Source: SZUA-430 sp040080835 (GTDB taxonomy: Bacteria; Pseudomonadota; Alphaproteobacteria; Micropepsales; Micropepsaceae). From it: DNA of 64,000 nt. The notes beneath the pieces were generated by a model. It was not told the origin of the DNA. It saw only the letters and a program-made list of their open reading frames with translations, and did no database searches. Position 1 is the stretch's first letter. Each line of letters begins with the position of its first letter. The stretch lies in NCBI GenBank assembly GCA_040080835.1, contig JBEBHP010000006.1, forward strand, positions 1 through 64,000. Direction: 5' to 3'. The position numbers and the translations under genes are program-made. Shown here piece by piece: positions 33,747 to 42,988 of this stretch.

Positions 33747-35969
33747 CTAAAACGGCGATTCAGCGTTTGGGTCGGATTGCGGCTGCCGGTATGGACCGTT
33801 CTGGGCAGGATCGGACGTGGCCGATTTCCCCGTGGGTTGCTCTGGATAGTCTTCCGCGTCAGCCGGATCAAAGCCCGGATTAGCCTCCGAGCGCGGTGCG
33901 TTATACTCCGACGGCGGTGGTGGTGGAGGCGGCGGTGGCCTCGGACGGCGCGGTTCCTCGTCGCCAAACAGGCGGTCAAAGAAGTCTTCGATCACGCCCT
34001 TGTCGTCGCCGGATCCGTTGTCATAGCCATCGCCGTCGTGCTCGACCCAGGGGTTGTCTTCTGCTCCATTGTCGGCCACTTCCGGATTTTCGCTGCCGTC
34101 ATAGTTGTTGATGCCTGGAAGCGGATGAACCGCGATCTTGCGATGCGCCTCGGACATGTAGGCTTTCCAGATGCTCGCCGGCAGGCTGCCACCAACGATC
34201 TTGCTCATGGAAGTATTGTCGTCGTTGCCGAGCCACACGCCGCCGATAAAATCAGCCGTGTAGCCGACGAACCACGCGTCGCGCCATTCCTGACTGGTGC
34301 CCGTCTTGGCGGCGACTTCGCGGGGCGAGAGATCAGCGCGCTGGCCGGTACCGGTCTGAACCACCTCATACATCATCTGGTTCATCTCCTCGAGCGCGGT
34401 CTGGTTCATGACCGTGATCGGTGGCTTCTCGCGATACTGGTAGAGCACCGTGCCGTCGGACGTCTTGACTTCGACGATGGCAAAAGGCTCGACGCGGTTC
34501 CCGTGGTTTGCAAAGGCAGCAAATGCACGTGTCATCTCATAGAGCGTCACTTCCGACGTACCCAGCGGCAGCGAACGGTTCGGCTCAAGTGGCGACGAGA
34601 TACCAAGGCGCTGCGCAACACTGATGATCTTGCGCCGGCCAACTTCGTCGGCAAGGCGGACGGCAACAGTGTTGATCGACTTCGCAAGCGCCTCGCGCAG
34701 CGTGATCGAGCCCAGGTATTGCCCGTCATAGTTCTCCGGGCTCCAGCCGCGATTTTCGTACGGCGCATCCTCGCGCACGTCATCAGGGGTCAGTCCCGCT
34801 TCAAGAGCTGCAAGATAAACGAATGGCTTGAAGGACGAGCCGGGCTGGCGTTTGGACTGATACGCCCGATTGAAGGACGACTGCGAATAATCCTTGCCGC
34901 CCACGAGGCTGCGAATGGCGCCGCTCGGTTCCATTGCAATAATCGCACCTTGCGAGACGTTTCGATGGGCGCCTTCCTTGTCGATCGTCCGGACCAGCGA
35001 CTTCTGCGCGACACCCTGCAGCTTGATGTCGATCGTCGTGCGCACGATCAGATCCTTGTTCGGCGTAATGTCCAGCGCCTTGAGCTGGTCCATCACGAAG
35101 TCCGCGAAATAGTTCGCACTCTCAACCTCAGGCTTGATGACCGGCTTTGCGGGATGCGCCTTTGCCTTCGTGGCGTCTTCCTCGGTGATGTAACCCTGTT
35201 GCTGCAGCAGCGTGACGACCAGGGCCGCACGCTCCTGCGCGAGCTTGAGGTTTGCATCGGGCGAATAGCGTGACGGCGCGCGAGTCAGCGCCGCAAGCAT
35301 GGCCGCTTCCGGCAACGTGACGTCCTTGATTGATTTGTCGAAATACTCGCGCGCGGCCGCATCAACGCCGTACGCACCCGATCCCAGATAGATCCGGTTC
35401 AGGTACAGCGTCATGATTTCGTCTTTGGTATAGTGCCGCTCGAGCCAGAACGACAGGAACATTTCCTCGAGCTTTCTCCGCCACGTACGCTCAGGCGTCA
35501 GGAACGTGTTCTTTGCCAGCTGCTGCGTGATGGTCGAGCCGCCCTGCACGACGCCGCCGGCAGCCCAGTTCCGGAAGAATGCGCGAATGAGGCCGCGATA
35601 GTCCACGCCGCCGTGGCTGTAGAACCGCCGGTCTTCCGTCACGATGAAAGCCAGCGGAAGGTACTTGGGCATCTCCTCAACCTTGACGCGGTAGCCAAAT
35701 GCCGCCCCGCGCGAGGCGAACACCTTTCCCCCTTCGTCTGTCAGCGTGATGGATGGCGTCCGGTTGAGCTCACCAAGCCTGTCTGCCGTGATCGAAAGCG
35801 ATGGCGCATAGATATAATAAAGGGCAACAAAGCAGGCCGAGAGAAACAGCACGATGCCGCCGAACCCGGTCGCGAGCCAGAACCACCACGGACGATGCGT
35901 CCTTGGGGGCACTTGCTCCCAGGGGTCGGGTTCCACGGGAAGATCGTCAGTCGGTAGTTCATCGCTCAT
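33747..35969 (-). CDS. Bifunctional penicillin-binding protein 1A family
   Basis: About 740 residues: cytoplasmic N-terminus, one membrane helix (about 30-53), a glycosyltransferase domain with catalytic Glu112 in VTEDRRFYSHGGVDYRG and the GGSTITQQLAKN motif, then a transpeptidase domain with Ser378 in SSFKP, SIN (431-433) and KTG (555-557). It polymerises lipid II and cross-links peptidoglycan on the outer face of the inner membrane. The last ~110 residues are a Pro/Asp/Glu-rich acidic tail (PPPPPPPP runs) that is not part of the core fold. It is upstream of and divergent from GH42. Confidence 0.95.
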   Translation of the reverse strand: MSDELPTDDLPVEPDPWEQVPPRTHRPWWFWLATGFGGIVLFLSACFVALYYIYAPSLSITADRLGELNRTPSITLTDEGGKVFASRGAAFGYRVKVEEMPKYLPLAFIVTEDRRFYSHGGVDYRGLIRAFFRNWAAGGVVQGGSTITQQLAKNTFLTPERTWRRKLEEMFLSFWLERHYTKDEIMTLYLNRIYLGSGAYGVDAAAREYFDKSIKDVTLPEAAMLAALTRAPSRYSPDANLKLAQERAALVVTLLQQQGYITEEDATKAKAHPAKPVIKPEVESANYFADFVMDQLKALDITPNKDLIVRTTIDIKLQGVAQKSLVRTIDKEGAHRNVSQGAIIAMEPSGAIRSLVGGKDYSQSSFNRAYQSKRQPGSSFKPFVYLAALEAGLTPDDVREDAPYENRGWSPENYDGQYLGSITLREALAKSINTVAVRLADEVGRRKIISVAQRLGISSPLEPNRSLPLGTSEVTLYEMTRAFAAFANHGNRVEPFAIVEVKTSDGTVLYQYREKPPITVMNQTALEEMNQMMYEVVQTGTGQRADLSPREVAAKTGTSQEWRDAWFVGYTADFIGGVWLGNDDNTSMSKIVGGSLPASIWKAYMSEAHRKIAVHPLPGINNYDGSENPEVADNGAEDNPWVEHDGDGYDNGSGDDKGVIEDFFDRLFGDEEPRRPRPPPPPPPPPSEYNAPRSEANPGFDPADAEDYPEQPTGKSATSDPAQNGPYRQPQSDPNAESPF

Positions 35970-36110
35970 CTGGGGTCCGCAAAGCCGGGGGGCTCATCTC
36001 GTACTTCAACGCGGGCATATTTTCACTCATCCATTCCATTCGCCAGCAGCCATTGTCACTCACCCCGCTCTTGGGTGAAATAGCGGCGATTTGACTGTGA
36101 AGGAAAATTC

Positions 36111-38075
36111 ATGCTGGGCGTCTGCTACTATCCCGAACACTGGCCGCAAGAACTATGGGCCGATGATGCCAAACGCATGGCCGAATTGGGCCTGAACTAT
36201 GTCCGGATTGGTGAATTTGCCTGGAGTGCCATGGAGCCAGAACCCGGTGTGTTCCGCTGGGAATGGCTGGATGAAGCTTTTGCAACCTTGGGCGGCGCCG
36301 GGCTGAAGGTCGTGCTGGGCACGCCAACCGCCACCCCACCAAAATGGTTGATAGACCGCCATCCGGAAATCCTGCCCGTCGATCGCCATGGCCGCCCGCG
36401 CCGGTTTGGCTCACGCCGCCACTATTGTTTCTCAAGTCCCGTTTACAGGCAGGAGACACGCCGCATCGTCGAGGCAGTGGCCAGGCGCTATGGCGAACAC
36501 CCTGCGCTCGTGGGCTGGCAGACCGACAATGAGTTCGGCTGTCACGACACTGTCCGTTCCTACTCACCCGCTGCTGCAGTTGCGTTCCGCGACTGGCTCA
36601 AGGCGAGATACGTCGACATCGCTGCCCTGAACGAGGCGTGGGGAAACCGCTTCTGGAGCATGGAATACCGATCCTTTGACGAAGTTGATCTCCCGATGGT
36701 CGCAGTCACCGAACTCAACCCGCCGCATGTTCTGGATTTCTACCGCTTCAGCTCCGATCAGGTCGCGGCCTACAACGCCCTCCACGTCGACATCATAAGG
36801 AGGTATTCGCCCGGGCGCTTCATCACGCACAATTTCATGGGCGCGTTCCTCGACTTCGATCACTTCAAGCTCTCGCAGGCGATCGACTTCGCAAGCTGGG
36901 ATTCCTACCCGCTGGGCTTTACCGACAGTATCGCTGCGACTGGTTTCACCGAAGCCGAGCGCGTTCGGTATGCCGAGACCGGCCACCCCGACATCTCTGC
37001 CTTTCATCATGATCTCTATCGGGGCATGACGAAGAAACGCTTTTGGGTCATGGAGCAGCAACCGGGACCCGTGAACTGGGCCCAGTGGAACCCGAGCCCG
37101 GCACCGGGAATGGTCCGGCTTTGGGCGTGGGAAGCATTGGCTCATGGCGCGGAGGTCGTCAGTTTCTTCCGATGGCGACAGGCGCCCTTCGCACAGGAGC
37201 AGATGCACGCGGGCCTGAACCGTCCGGACAATGTCCTCGATGTCGGCGGCCAAGAAGTGCTTGCCACCGCGCAGGAAATCTCAACCACCTGGTGGAAGGA
37301 GGCCGCCGCAGCAGCGCACGAGCCGGCGCCTGTCGCAATCGTTTTCGACTACCAAGCCGCCTGGATGCACGAGATCCAGCCACAAGGCCGCTCGTTCAGC
37401 TATCTCGCGCTCGTTTTCAACTGGTACACCAGCCTGCGTCGCCACGGCGTGGATATCGACATCGTGCAACCGGGCGCAGACCTGTCACCTTATAAGGCCG
37501 TGTTCGTACCCAGCCTGCCACATGTGTCCGATGCGGCGCTCGCCGCGTTTGCCAAATTCACCGGCGTGACGGTCTTTGGCATTCGCACGGGCGCCAAGAC
37601 CGAATCATTCCAGATCCCGCGCAACTTGCCGCCGGGCACCCTGCAGTCGGTCTTGCCGGTGAAAGTCGCCCGTGTGGAAAGCCTGCGCCCCGGATTGACG
37701 CGTGAATGCCTTTGGGGAAACAAATCCTACAAGTGCGGCACCTGGGCCGAATCGCTCGAAGCAGGAGAGGGCGTCGAAACACTGGCCTGCTTCGCCTCAG
37801 GCACCCCTGCTATCGCGAAGATGGGGCGGCGTTACTATGTCGGCGTTTGGCCCGCGCGCGAGCTATGTCTCGATGTCGTCAGCCTCGCCCTGCGCGAATC
37901 GGGGATCGATGCAACGCTGCTGCATGAAGACATTCGCATCAGGCGGCGTGGACGAATCGCTTTTGCTTTCAATTTCGGTCCTGAGTCTCAGGTGTCGTCG
38001 GTTGCACCAGCTTCAAACTACCTGCTTGGCGGGCACTTGGTCGCGCCACGCAACTTCTCGGCATGGCGCGTGTGA
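36111..38075 (+). CDS. GH42 beta-galactosidase
   Basis: About 654 residues, start ATG 36111 after AAGGA (six bases). N-terminal TIM barrel: LGVCYYPEHWPQELWADDAK, IGEFAWSAMEPEPG, acid/base Glu141 in QTDNEFGCH, nucleophile Glu315 in WVMEQQPGPVNW. A middle domain (about 385-590) and a small C-terminal beta domain follow. GH42 enzymes hydrolyse beta-galactosides and related plant or oligosaccharide linkages in the cytoplasm. There is no signal peptide, and no sugar transporter or other glycosidase is adjacent, which is unusual for this family. Confidence 0.94.
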   Translation: MLGVCYYPEHWPQELWADDAKRMAELGLNYVRIGEFAWSAMEPEPGVFRWEWLDEAFATLGGAGLKVVLGTPTATPPKWLIDRHPEILPVDRHGRPRRFGSRRHYCFSSPVYRQETRRIVEAVARRYGEHPALVGWQTDNEFGCHDTVRSYSPAAAVAFRDWLKARYVDIAALNEAWGNRFWSMEYRSFDEVDLPMVAVTELNPPHVLDFYRFSSDQVAAYNALHVDIIRRYSPGRFITHNFMGAFLDFDHFKLSQAIDFASWDSYPLGFTDSIAATGFTEAERVRYAETGHPDISAFHHDLYRGMTKKRFWVMEQQPGPVNWAQWNPSPAPGMVRLWAWEALAHGAEVVSFFRWRQAPFAQEQMHAGLNRPDNVLDVGGQEVLATAQEISTTWWKEAAAAAHEPAPVAIVFDYQAAWMHEIQPQGRSFSYLALVFNWYTSLRRHGVDIDIVQPGADLSPYKAVFVPSLPHVSDAALAAFAKFTGVTVFGIRTGAKTESFQIPRNLPPGTLQSVLPVKVARVESLRPGLTRECLWGNKSYKCGTWAESLEAGEGVETLACFASGTPAIAKMGRRYYVGVWPARELCLDVVSLALRESGIDATLLHEDIRIRRRGRIAFAFNFGPESQVSSVAPASNYLLGGHLVAPRNFSAWRV

Positions 38076-38166
38076 AAAAGTTGCATCCGTTTCCAGTTCT
38101 GCGCGTAGCGAATCACGTCAGTGCCAATCAGGGCGCGTGAATTAAAAATTCTTTTTGATTCAAGAG

Positions 38167-38195
38167 TTGACGCGTTAACGTTTCGACCTCATAAG
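38167..38195 (+). promoter_or_regulatory. Candidate sigma70-type promoter
   Basis: TTGACG at 38167-38172 and CATAAG at 38190-38195 are separated by 17 bases, matching 5/6 and 4/6 of the sigma70 consensus. The spacer contains the palindrome CGTTAACG. Transcription would begin near 38202 and read into the two tiny membrane-protein genes after a leader of about 120 bases. Confidence 0.4.
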
Positions 38196-38320
38196 AAATT
38201 CAACGGTGTCAAGACATCGTGGGCATTAATAGTCGTACTGATGTTTGGCGAACACACATTCGAAACTCACTCGGTACGCACCGCATAAAACATCCGGCCA
38301 GAAGACACGGAGATAAGCAA

Positions 38321-38485
38321 ATGGACTTATTCATCGCGGTGGGGATTTTGTTTGGAATGGGGTACGGCGCGGGCTTTGGCGTAAGGGCTTTCGCAGCATA
38401 CAAGAAGATGTCGCGGTCGCGCTTCAAGCCGATGTCGTCGCTTCGCGAATTTGATTTCCGCGAGGATCCTGTATGGACGCGGTAA
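38321..38485 (+). CDS. 54-residue single-pass membrane protein
   Basis: Starts at ATG 38321, eight bases after GGAG, which rules out a longer in-frame extension to 38219. One transmembrane helix (LFIAVGILFGMGYGAGFGVRAFAAY) with small residues and a basic tail (KKMSRSRFKPMSSLREFDFREDPVW). The stop overlaps the start of a second tiny gene by 13 bases. No family is recognised. Confidence 0.6.
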   Translation: MDLFIAVGILFGMGYGAGFGVRAFAAYKKMSRSRFKPMSSLREFDFREDPVWTR

Positions 38486-38592
38486 TCGTGGTCGCGTTCA
38501 TCATTGGTGCGGGCTTCTTTTCGGGTTACTTCGTTCGTGACCGTGAGGAACGTCGCCGCACAAAAACCGCCCGGCGGATCAATTTGTTGTAA
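38473..38592 (+). CDS. 39-residue single-pass membrane protein
   Basis: A very short gene overlapping the previous one by 13 bases in another frame. ATG 38473 follows GAGGA by six bases. The product is MDAVIVVAFIIGAGFFSGYF followed by VRDREERRRTKTARRINLL: one hydrophobic helix and a strongly basic tail that would face the cytoplasm. Good ribosome-binding site, overlap and topology argue that this is a real co-translated pair rather than chance. Function unknown. Confidence 0.6.
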   Translation: MDAVIVVAFIIGAGFFSGYFVRDREERRRTKTARRINLL

Positions 38593-38648
38593 TTCCGCGG
38601 ACTATTCGCAGTTGAGCGAGCGATGCAAGGTGCGCCATAGTCGTGCCC

Positions 38649-39812
38649 ATGAACCTCGCTCAACCGCTTCCGTTTCAGTTCCAGCTCGCAACGCTCCCAC
38701 CCGAGACTGAAAAGCTCCGGGCTGAACTGCGTGCGTTCCTGGCGAAGGAAATCGCCAGCATCCCTTATGAAAAGCGCGCCCGCTCATGGAGCGGCTTCAA
38801 CCCCGACTTCTCGAGGAAGCTGGGCGAGCGCGGCTGGCTTGGCATGACCTGGCCGAAAAAATATGGCGGCCACGAGCGCACCGCGCTCGAACGCTATGTT
38901 GTCGTTGAGGAGTTGCTCGCAGCCGGCGCGCCGGTCGCAGCCCACTGGGTAGCCGACCGCCAGTCGGGTCCCTTGCTGCTGAAGTTCGGTACCGAAGAGC
39001 AGCGCCAGCGGGTCGTTCCCGGCATCGCAAGGGGCGAAACCTACTTCGCCATCGGCATGAGCGAGCCCGACTCAGGCTCCGACCTCGCCAGCGTGCGCAC
39101 CCGCGCAACGAAAACGAACGACGGCTGGCGCGTCAACGGCACCAAGCTCTGGAGTTCATGGGCGCACAAGGCGCAGTACATGATCGCCGTGTTCAGAACC
39201 GGGGACAGTACGGACCAGCGCCAGATGGGCCTGTCCCAGTTTCTGGTCGACCTGTCACTGCCGGGCATCAAGGCAAGGCCCATCGCAGACCTCACCGGCC
39301 ACGAGCACTTCAACGAAGTCGTCTTCGACAACGCGCTGTTGCCTCACGATGCACTGATCGGCGCCGAGGGGCAGGGATGGGCGCAGGTCACAGCCGAGCT
39401 CGCCTATGAACGCTCGGGCCCGGAACGCTTCCTTTCAAGCATGGCACTCGTGCAGCAGCTCGTTGCCGTCGCGGGCCCTGATCCTTCCGAGCGCGTCGCA
39501 ATCGCACTTGGACGCATCACGGCAAGGCTTCATGCACTTCGCCGCCTGTCGCTGTCGGTTGCAACACAGCTTCAGCGCGGTGAAAACCCCGCACTGGAGG
39601 CTGCCATCGTCAAGGACGTCGGCGCCATCTTCGAGCAGGAAATTCCTGACATCGCACACGATCTGTTTGGCCAGGAGCCGACACCGGCATCGACCAATGA
39701 CCTGCTGCGCGTACAGCACTACCTGACGCAGACAGCGCCGTCGTTCTCGCTGCGAGGCGGCACGCGCGAAATCCTGCGCGGCATCATAGCACGTGGCCTG
39801 GGATTGAGGTGA
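38649..39812 (+). CDS. Acyl-CoA dehydrogenase, catalytic-type
   Basis: About 387 residues from ATG 38649 (GTG 38643 adds two). Landmarks: ARSWSGFNPDFSRKLGERGWLGMTWPKKYGG, the FAD/substrate loop YFAIGMSEPDSGSDLAS, VNGTKLWSSWA, the ERSGPERFL helix, and LRGGTREILRGIIARGLGL at the end. This enzyme introduces a double bond alpha-beta to a CoA thioester, reducing FAD. A second, shorter dehydrogenase gene follows after four bases, as in heterodimeric acyl-CoA dehydrogenases of sterol and side-chain catabolism (FadE26-FadE27 type). Substrate unknown. Confidence 0.93.
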   Translation: MNLAQPLPFQFQLATLPPETEKLRAELRAFLAKEIASIPYEKRARSWSGFNPDFSRKLGERGWLGMTWPKKYGGHERTALERYVVVEELLAAGAPVAAHWVADRQSGPLLLKFGTEEQRQRVVPGIARGETYFAIGMSEPDSGSDLASVRTRATKTNDGWRVNGTKLWSSWAHKAQYMIAVFRTGDSTDQRQMGLSQFLVDLSLPGIKARPIADLTGHEHFNEVVFDNALLPHDALIGAEGQGWAQVTAELAYERSGPERFLSSMALVQQLVAVAGPDPSERVAIALGRITARLHALRRLSLSVATQLQRGENPALEAAIVKDVGAIFEQEIPDIAHDLFGQEPTPASTNDLLRVQHYLTQTAPSFSLRGGTREILRGIIARGLGLR

Positions 39813-39816
39813 CACC

Positions 39817-40842
39817 ATGAACGAGACCGCTCAACTCATCCATGACGCCGCACACAAGCTTTTCACACAGCACGTCACGCCCGAGCTTCTGCTGCGCGCG
39901 GAGCAGGGTGAATGGAGCGAAAAGCTCTGGGACGCCATCGAAGAGGCGGGCTTCCTCGACACGTTCGTCGATGACGGCACGCCGGCGCCGGAGCGCGCTG
40001 CAAACACCCACGCGCTGCTCAAGGCGGCCGCGCGTCACCTCGTTCCAGTGCCACTGGGCGAAACGATCATCGCCCGCGCGCTTCTCGGATCTCGCAAGGT
40101 GCGCGCACCGGCGGGTCCGCTCAGCTTTGCCGTCCTCGATGGCCACACACACACGCATGGTGATCACGCCCATCTCAAGGGCCTCGCCAAGCGCGTGCCA
40201 TACGCAAGGCACACATCAGCGCTGCTGCTGGCGACAATGGAGGGACAGGAAGCCGTCATGATTGCTACGCGGCGCGGCACGCTGGTCGAGTCAACCAACA
40301 TCGCAGGCGAACCGCGCGACGACATCAGTTTCACCGACACGGCAGGCACGACGGTGGCCGGCATCAGCGGCAGGGACCTGAAGCTTGCCGGCGCAACTCT
40401 GCGCTCTGTCGCAATGGCAGGCGCGCTTGAACGCATCCTCATGCAGACCGTTGAGTATGCACGCACGCGCGTTCAGTTCGGCAAGCCGATCGCAGCCTTT
40501 CAGGCGATACAGCAACAACTCGCTGTGCTCGCAGGTCACACCGCGGCCTCGTCCATGGCTGCAGAAGCAGCCCTCGCAAGCCTGCATGATGCAACACGCC
40601 GCGACGTCGACGTGGCAGTTGCCAAGATCCGCGCAGGAGAAGCGGTAGGACCTGCAACATCAATCGCCCACCAGGTCCACGGCGCGATCGGCATCACGCG
40701 CGAACACTCGCTGCACTTTGCAACCCGAAGGCTCTGGTCCTGGCGCGCCGAGTTCGGCCCCGAAACCGAATGGGCCGAAGGCCTCGGCCGAACCGCGGCC
40801 AAAAGTGGTGGCGCTGGCTTCTGGCCGTCGGTGACTGCCTAG
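39817..40842 (+). CDS. Acyl-CoA dehydrogenase, short partner subunit
   Basis: About 341 residues. The C-terminal half is recognisable (VEYARTRVQFGKPIAAFQAIQQQLAVLAG, AHQVHGAIGITREHSLHFATRRLWSW); the N-terminal half and the middle beta domain are shorter and more diverged than in the gene before it. This asymmetry with the neighbour is typical of alpha2-beta2 acyl-CoA dehydrogenases where each subunit supplies part of the FAD site. Its stop codon is immediately followed by repeat A copy 2. Confidence 0.9.
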   Translation: MNETAQLIHDAAHKLFTQHVTPELLLRAEQGEWSEKLWDAIEEAGFLDTFVDDGTPAPERAANTHALLKAAARHLVPVPLGETIIARALLGSRKVRAPAGPLSFAVLDGHTHTHGDHAHLKGLAKRVPYARHTSALLLATMEGQEAVMIATRRGTLVESTNIAGEPRDDISFTDTAGTTVAGISGRDLKLAGATLRSVAMAGALERILMQTVEYARTRVQFGKPIAAFQAIQQQLAVLAGHTAASSMAAEAALASLHDATRRDVDVAVAKIRAGEAVGPATSIAHQVHGAIGITREHSLHFATRRLWSWRAEFGPETEWAEGLGRTAAKSGGAGFWPSVTA

Positions 40843-40843
40843 G

Positions 40844-40989
40844 ACCCCATCCCCTGCAGCAGCCTGCGGCAGCGCAGGTACTTCCCCACAAGTGGGGAAG
40901 ACAAGAGAAAGAGCACAATTCGTGTTGTCTTCCCCATGAAATGGGGAAGTACCTGCGCATCGCGTCAGCGATGCTGCAGGGGATGGGGT
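40844..40989. repeat. Palindromic repeat family A, copy 2
   Basis: A 146-base element starting one base after the dehydrogenase stop, with the same 17-base terminal inverted repeats as copy 1 and the same right arm. Internal stems are preserved in altered sequence: CTTCCCCAC-AA-GTGGGGAAG and CTTCCCCAT-GAA-ATGGGGAAG, plus GCATCGC-GTCA-GCGATGC. Different stems with conserved pairing imply selection on structure rather than on protein coding. Confidence 0.9.
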
Positions 40990-41100
40990 CCGCAGCACCA
41001 CGAACTGCACGCCCCCAAGGGAACCACTCCCCGCCAAGCGCGTTGAACCAGCACGCTTTCCCGCGACTTCATCCGGACTCCACCTGACCGAAAGAACACA

Positions 41101-42336
41101 ATGAAACATCTGGTCTGGCTGGTGCTCCTGGTTGCAGGACTTTCCGGTTGCGTGACACTGCCGCGGTTGGATCATCCACCGCCCAACTCCCGCTCGGTCG
41201 TTCCCGCAGGGTTTCCGGCTGCCGTCCGCGTGCAGGGCGTGGACTGGCGCCTTGAAGCGCCACCCGAACAAATAGTTGTCAGGCTGAGGGCCGCTGCCAC
41301 GGATGGCACGCTTGATATCCTGGCATTGTCGGGCGGCGGCGCAAGCGGCGCCTTCGGTGCAGGCGCGCTCGTGGGACTGACAAAGGCACACGCGAGACCA
41401 CAGTTCGAACTCGTCACGGGCGTCAGCACCGGCGCGCTGATAGCGCCGTTTGCATTTCTCGGATCCGACTGGGACCAGCAGCTCACTGATGCCGTTGTTG
41501 GCGGACTGAGTGCCGACATGATGCAAAGGAAGGGGCTTGGTGGCCTGTTCGGTGTTTCAGTTTATGACGGCGATCCCCTGCGCAGGCTCATCGACAGCTT
41601 TATCACGCCACGCCTGATCGAGCAGGTCGCCGGCGAGGCTGCACGTGGAAGATTGCTCCTGGTCGCAACCACGGACCTGGACCGGAGCGAGGCGGTCGTC
41701 TGGAACATGGGGGCCATCGCGGCCACTGGCGGCGAGCCCGCCCGAAAACTATTCCGGGACGTGCTGGTCGCATCGGCAAGCGTGCCCGGCATCTTTCCGC
41801 CCGTCATGATCCCGGTCGCGGACGAACAGGGACATCTTTATGAGGAGATGCACGTTGACGGCGCCACCTCTGTTCCGTTCTTCGTGGCGCCCGAGGCGGT
41901 GCTCGTCGCACCTGGCCTGCCGTGGGGCGCGCGCGGCGGCAACATCTACATCATCGTCAATTCCGATCTCAACGTCATGGCGCAGACCACGCCTGTGAAT
42001 ACGCTGTCGATTTTTGAGCGAGGGTTTTCATCGGCGCTCTCCCACGCCTCAAGGACAGCGCTCGCGCAGAACGCGGCCTTCGCGCAAAAGCTTGGAATGA
42101 CATTTCACTACACCGCCATCCCCGGCAATGATGGCTTCGCAGGCTTTCTCGATTTCGACAGACTGAAGATGCAGGCCCTGTTCGACTACGGGGCGGGATG
42201 CGCTGCAAAGGGACAGTTGTGGCTGACGAAGATGCAGCAGGCGCTCGATCAGGCCGTCAATCCCGGCACGCCCACCGGCCCCCACGCGCCCGAATGCCCG
42301 ATCAACAGCGCGGACATTGCCAAACAGGGACTGTGA
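41101..42336 (+). CDS. Patatin-like phospholipase, lipoprotein
   Basis: About 411 residues. A lipoprotein signal (LVLLVAGLSGC, lipobox LSGC) indicates N-terminal lipidation and anchoring in the outer or inner membrane. Patatin features: oxyanion GGGASGAFGAG (about residues 79-89), nucleophile GVSTG, and the catalytic DGA in HVDGATSVPF. Patatin-like enzymes hydrolyse acyl chains from phospholipids or lipids. It follows repeat A copy 2 and the two dehydrogenases, a lipid-metabolism context, but any joint role is inference. Confidence 0.92.
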   Translation: MKHLVWLVLLVAGLSGCVTLPRLDHPPPNSRSVVPAGFPAAVRVQGVDWRLEAPPEQIVVRLRAAATDGTLDILALSGGGASGAFGAGALVGLTKAHARPQFELVTGVSTGALIAPFAFLGSDWDQQLTDAVVGGLSADMMQRKGLGGLFGVSVYDGDPLRRLIDSFITPRLIEQVAGEAARGRLLLVATTDLDRSEAVVWNMGAIAATGGEPARKLFRDVLVASASVPGIFPPVMIPVADEQGHLYEEMHVDGATSVPFFVAPEAVLVAPGLPWGARGGNIYIIVNSDLNVMAQTTPVNTLSIFERGFSSALSHASRTALAQNAAFAQKLGMTFHYTAIPGNDGFAGFLDFDRLKMQALFDYGAGCAAKGQLWLTKMQQALDQAVNPGTPTGPHAPECPINSADIAKQGL

Positions 42337-42988
42337 GAGGCTTGCCAGTGGCCCCGCTACGCCGGACGGTCGTTGAACTTCCTCGAGTCATCCTGCTTGC
42401 AAAGCGGCACTTCGCGCTGCAATGCGTTCAGGATGACAGCTAAAGGAAACAGATTCTCAAACCGGTCTAAACCGGACACTTCCTCCCGCCTCCGCGAACT
42501 CCAAAAGCTTCCAGGAAAAGCTCCCCGCAACCCGGCAACTTTTCGGTGGGACACGGAACAAAGGCTGTCTCACTATTTTCGGCCTGTTTCTGCGGAAAAC
42601 ATGCGAAGAGTGAGACAAGGTACGGGGGTGTTTTTTCATTTTGCACCCTGCTGGCAAACCTGAAAATCAGCCCCCGAAATCAGGCGCACTCCCAGGCACT
42701 CACCCCACAATTCCTTTTCGCGCGGGGCTCACGAGGCGGTCGCCTGGAAAAAGTCACCCAAGTCCGCCGGTAGGTATTCAATTGTCAAGTCGGCCGCAGC
42801 AAAGGGCTTGTGCCAAAAAGAACATAATACGAACAGTGTTGCCATGGAAGGTGTCTCAGGTGCGACATGTTGGGTTGTGTGTTATCGTCCGCGCGGCGAG
42901 ACAGGCCGGAGTAAAACCGGGAAACGTTCTTGCAGGCGGGATACCGAATTTGAGGATCACTCGTTTCTTCATGACGGAGTTTTTCGAG
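42337..42988. other. Intergenic region with palindromes and no gene
   Basis: A 650-base non-coding stretch between the patatin-like gene and the crystallin-like gene. It contains family-C repeat copy 1 (42387-42437) and a separate dyad TGTCTCACT/AGTGAGACA with arms at 42566-42574 and 42609-42617, which also encloses a TTTTC/GAAAA pair. A T-rich run with GGGTG/CACCC arms follows near 42629-42655, possibly a terminator. The longest open frame here, continuous with the crystallin-like gene, is unlike protein. Confidence 0.6.
42387..42437. repeat. Palindromic repeat family C, copy 1
   Basis: A 51-base element bounded by GTCATCCTG and CAGGATGAC, with inner blocks CTTGCAA and GCAATGCGTT. The same outer blocks recur around a longer insert at 43720-43859. 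Arms are imperfectly complementary, so it folds into a bulged stem. Confidence 0.8.

Noticed and set aside
33777..35273. 498-codon open frame antisense to the PBP1A gene
   Set aside because: PBP1A has all catalytic motifs; the antisense frame has no domain and reflects GC-rich codon bias.
42641..42988. Long N-terminal extension of the crystallin-like protein
   Set aside because: It overlaps non-coding palindromes, lacks protein-like composition and places the signal peptide inside the chain.
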